Below, piece after piece: positions 61,264-64,000 of a stretch of 64,000 nt of DNA. The position numbers and the translations under genes are program-made. A model generated the notes under the pieces. The model was not told the DNA's origin and made no database searches. It saw only the letters and a program-made list of their open reading frames with translations. How positions within the stretch are numbered: position 1 is the first letter of the stretch; every line of letters begins with the position of its first letter. The DNA is from Sphingobium sp. (GTDB lineage Bacteria > Pseudomonadota > Alphaproteobacteria > Sphingomonadales > Sphingomonadaceae), in contig QFQF01000012.1 in the NCBI GenBank assembly GCA_003248935.1, forward strand, positions 114,270 through 178,269, read 5' to 3'.

Positions 61264-62085
61264 CTACAGCGACCGTTGATCCGCGCGTCGCCGCACGCGG
61301 TCCCAGAGCGCGTCCATCTCCGGTTCGTCGAGCTCGAACGTGTCGGTCAGCAGCGCCGTAAAGTCCTCGGCAGTACCGATCGCCCGTTCCGTCATCCCCT
61401 GCGGCGTGGTCGTCCGCCAGGTGGTGTTGATGACGCTCTCGATCCGGTCTGGGAAATGGCGCTGGATCACGAGGGCGCCGGTGAACGGAGAGTCCGGGCT
61501 TTCGAGCAGCCAGCGCTGTGCCTGCTGCAACGTTCCCTCGTCCACATAATCGGCCCGGAAATCGAAGCTTGGCGCGGCACCATGCGGGTGATTGCGGAAA
61601 CGCAGCCAGTCGCCGTCCGCGCGCTCGATCGCGAATGCGAAGCCGCGCTGTGTCGAAGGACCGACGGCCAGCGGCACCGGATCGACCAGAGCGTCGCCCA
61701 GCCCCGCCTCGGCGAGCCAGGGCTGGTCCAGATCGACACGCAGCGTCAGGTGATTGCCGACGGCGTTCTCGCCCATGTCCGCCCGCCGCACCCCGCCGCA
61801 GAGGCGCGTCACGGCAAAGCCGCAGGCCGACAGCGCTGCCCCCAGCAGGCCGTTCATCTCATAGCACCAGCCGCCCCGGCGGCGGCCGACCATCTTGGCG
61901 AAGGCTTCGGCCGGATCGATACTGGACGGGCGGCCCATGAAGCAGTCGATCGTTTCCCAGGTGAAGGCATAGGCATGGGCGCGGTGGATCGACTGCAACG
62001 CCGCAAGGTCGGCCTGTTCCGGCCGCGCGACGCCGATCCGTTCCAGATAGGCGCCAAGCTCGCCGTCCGTCAGTCTCATCCGCAT
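61264..62085 (-). CDS. nat: Arylamine N-acetyltransferase
   Basis: 273 residues from the ATG at 62085. The catalytic Cys74 is in RRRGGWCYEMNGLLGA and His112 in NHLTLRVDL. The third residue, normally Asp in WIADVGFG, aligns with Glu126 in WLAEAGLG, so the triad reads Cys-His-Glu. The enzyme transfers an acetyl group from acetyl-CoA to aromatic amines. The first in-frame codons upstream are not conserved. It is convergent with the methyltransferase (20 bp gap) and followed upstream by the lower-GC receptor region. Confidence 0.92.
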   Translation of the reverse strand: MRMRLTDGELGAYLERIGVARPEQADLAALQSIHRAHAYAFTWETIDCFMGRPSSIDPAEAFAKMVGRRRGGWCYEMNGLLGAALSACGFAVTRLCGGVRRADMGENAVGNHLTLRVDLDQPWLAEAGLGDALVDPVPLAVGPSTQRGFAFAIERADGDWLRFRNHPHGAAPSFDFRADYVDEGTLQQAQRWLLESPDSPFTGALVIQRHFPDRIESVINTTWRTTTPQGMTERAIGTAEDFTALLTDTFELDEPEMDALWDRVRRRADQRSL

Positions 62086-62295
62086 CGTCGCATCCCCCCG
62101 TCGAAGGGCTGATGACACAAATGCCCGCGAACCGCCATGACCAACATGGGTGGTTTGCATCCGACCCCTGCTACTCGGCCGATCGATGCCAGCCGTCGCC
62201 CCCTTCACGCGAAAGTACGTATGGAACCCGGAATGCTGATCGCCAGCGCAGGCCGGAGGTACCGCAATAACCGAAATACCGCGGCACCCGATCGG

Positions 62296-63902
62296 TCAGT
62301 ATCTGACTCCGATGTTCAGCCCAATGGTGCGCGGGCGCAGCAGGGTGTTACGGTTCTCAAACAGGAAAGATGTCTCCTTGTAGGTGACCGCATATTTGTC
62401 GAACAGGTTCTGTACGTAGAGAGCGGCCGACCAATTCCCTGCCTCGACGCCAATACGCCCGCCGACCGTCGTATAGCCGGGCAATCGCACCCGATCTGCC
62501 TGCGCCGAATGATAGACCCCGCCGCGATAGGCCAAATTCGCCGAGATATTACCCTTCATATCCCCGACCGGGAAAGAGTAGGACGACGTAACGCCCGCCG
62601 TATATTTGGGTACCAGCGCGAGCCGCGTACCGGCCACGATGGAGCCGTCCCCACTATCGTTTCGATATGTCGCGTCGGTGTAGGCGAAGTTCGCGCTCAG
62701 TTGCAGCCCCCGCGCGACGATGACGGACGCGTCGGTCTCAAACCCATAAACCCTCGCACTGCCGGCATTCTCGATGGCGGTAAATCCGCATGCAAAGGTG
62801 CGTGCCGTAGGAATTTTTGACCAGTCAGTACGGTAGGCCGCCGCATTGATCTGCGCGACATCGCCGATCTTCATTTTGCCGCCAGCCTCATAGTTCCAGA
62901 TCGAGTCCGATCGGAACCCGGAGGCTGAAGCACCACATGCTTCCGGCACAGCATCGCGGAACCCTCCAAGGCGGAAGCCCTTGGAAGCACTTAGATATCC
63001 AAGCATACGCGCATCGCCGTACGGACGCCATTCGGCAGACACCTTCGGATTGAAGCCATCTTCCTTGATCCGCCCAGGATCAAGATTGGGGTCGACAACG
63101 GCGCCCACCTTGTAGGGTATACGCTGCGTATATTTATAGTTGAAGTAGCGACCTCCGCCGATGAAGCGGACGTAGTCGCTGACTTTCCAGGTCAGTTCAC
63201 CAAACGCAGCATATTGCTTCTGCCGACGCACGAACAGATAGCGTACAGAATTGTCAGGATCGAGCGGATCGGGCGAAAGCCCCGGGAAGAAAGGCAAGCT
63301 CGACAGTGCCTCCTGCAGGCTGCCAAACGGCTCTATGCTTGCGCCAAAACCCGGAAATGGGCCGTTTACAAAGATATTGTTGTGTGTCTGGTTATAGAAC
63401 AAACCGATGATATAGCTGAAAGGCCCCTCAGTCTGTGACGCAAGGCGCATTTCCTGAGTGAACTGCTTGCTGCGTACCTTTGAGGTAATGGCAGCACCCG
63501 TTCCGCCGATCGGCACATCAGGATTGGCCTGAAAACTGGGGTCGAAGAACAGACGAAAGACATCGGTATCCTCATAAGGTGCCGAACTCTTGCTATCGAG
63601 ATAAGAGGTCGTGCTTGTGAGCGCTGCCGGGCCGAGGTCGAAATTGAGTTCGAGGCTCGCCAGGGCGAAGCGCGCGTTCAATCCCTCATCCGCCAGACGC
63701 GACTGTTCATACTTGCCGAGCAGAGCATCGTTCGGGTTAATCGGATTGGCGCGATCGACAGTGGGCACGCCACCTGTCTTGGTCTTCTGGTAATAAGTGC
63801 GCAGATTGGCCGAGAACGTTTCGACGGGCTCCCACAAGAGCTGCGCACGTCCGCCATAGGTGTGGTCCCAATCGACATTCCTGTCGATCGACCGGCCGTA
63901 AT
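62296..63902 (-). pseudogene. TonB-dependent receptor, 5' part removed by an IS256-type insertion
   Basis: About 535 codons of a receptor barrel are intact from 63900 (YGRSIDRNVDWDHTYGGRAQLLWEP) to the stop, ending RTIGLNIGVRY with a terminal aromatic residue. Just upstream the frame meets a TGA at the element boundary. The N-terminal signal, TonB box and plug (about 230 residues) are therefore separated by, or lost to, the insertion. A TTG at 63837 could start a shorter protein, but this would lack the plug and signal. The region has lower GC (about 52% in parts) than the rest, suggesting horizontal origin. The ligand is unknown. Confidence 0.85.
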
Positions 63903-64000
63903 GGGACTGTCAGGATTTCCGTGTGTGGCCGGGCATAATGGGCAACAAGGAGTCCCACTATGTCACGACGCAAAGAACCTGCCATACCGAATGAGCTTCT
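63903..64000 (+). mobile_element. IS256-family insertion sequence, left end (partial)
   Basis: From 63903 the sequence changes abruptly from receptor code to GGGACTGTCAGGATTTCCGT, a plausible terminal repeat, and then AAGGAG and the start of a transposase. The other end, and so the terminal inverted repeats and the target duplication (8-9 bp in this family; left flank GCCGTAAT), lie outside the window. Confidence 0.75.
63960..64000 (+). CDS. IS256-family transposase, N-terminal fragment
   Basis: The first 13 codons (MSRRKEPAIPNEL and part of the next) are visible, with AAGGAG 8 bp before ATG. This N-terminus resembles that of proteobacterial IS256-type (mutator family) transposases, where a similar RRKEPAIP segment opens the protein. 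The DDE domain is beyond the window, so the family call rests on the start and the insertion context. Confidence 0.7.
   Translation, partial: MSRRKEPAIPNEL

Overview
The window is GC-rich, densely packed bacterial chromosome that looks like core genome of an alphaproteobacterium of the Sphingomonas/sphingomonad group. The grounds are family-level and were not tested by a database search: a UrcA-family secreted protein, a DUF1674 (SDHAF4-like) gene, a glycine-rich SSB, a plant-type glutamate-cysteine ligase, a PabB plus class IV aminotransferase pair, a heparinase II/III gene between rpe and purH, and an RNase E with a long acidic insert in its S1 domain. No tRNA, rRNA, CRISPR array or prophage was recognised.

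Layout. 0-16 kb: a 5'-cut DsbA-like gene and a lipoprotein paralogue, smc, a phospholipase D family gene overlapping ubiA, rsmE, gshA, pepP (reverse), a prolyl oligopeptidase, ssb, galU (reverse), a small unknown gene and DUF1674 (reverse). 16-23 kb: htpX, rsmB, rpe, heparinase II/III and purH, then a small UrcA gene. 23-30 kb: a tightly coupled three-gene operon (UDP-galactopyranose-mutase-like flavoprotein, GtrA, GT-C-like membrane protein), an exported MsrB that overlaps it tail to tail, an ABC-2 exporter pair and queG. 30-40 kb: a CsgG-like protein, lepA, an unknown proline/alanine-rich membrane protein, proA, a short threonine-rich leader ORF, thrS, and infC with a probable ATA start followed by a strong terminator. 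40-50 kb: an alginate-export-type porin, exported MsrA with a small membrane protein, an aspartate aminotransferase, a lower-GC Rieske oxygenase, pabB/pabC, a DUF1801 gene and a Fur-box-preceded siderophore receptor. 50-62 kb: DsbA plus a BepA-like M48 protease, RNase E, amidase, PBP1A, prfB, a lipoprotein-like methyltransferase and an arylamine N-acetyltransferase. 62-64 kb: a lower-GC TonB-dependent receptor whose 5' part is cut off by the left end of an IS256-type element running off the window.

Functional themes are envelope quality control (DsbA proteins, HtpX, BepA-like protease, exported MsrA and MsrB, amidase, PBP1A), translation and RNA metabolism (RsmE, RsmB, QueG, LepA, ThrS, IF-3, RF2, RNase E) and nutrient uptake (two TonB receptors, a porin).

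The most noteworthy signal is upstream of thrS. A 25-codon ORF carries six threonine codons within seven positions and is followed by four segments able to form mutually exclusive hairpins, which looks like a ribosome-mediated attenuator for threonyl-tRNA synthetase. No clear new multi-gene defence system was seen. The best candidates for undescribed biology are this attenuator, the flavoprotein-GtrA-GT-C operon and the BepA-like/DsbA pair.
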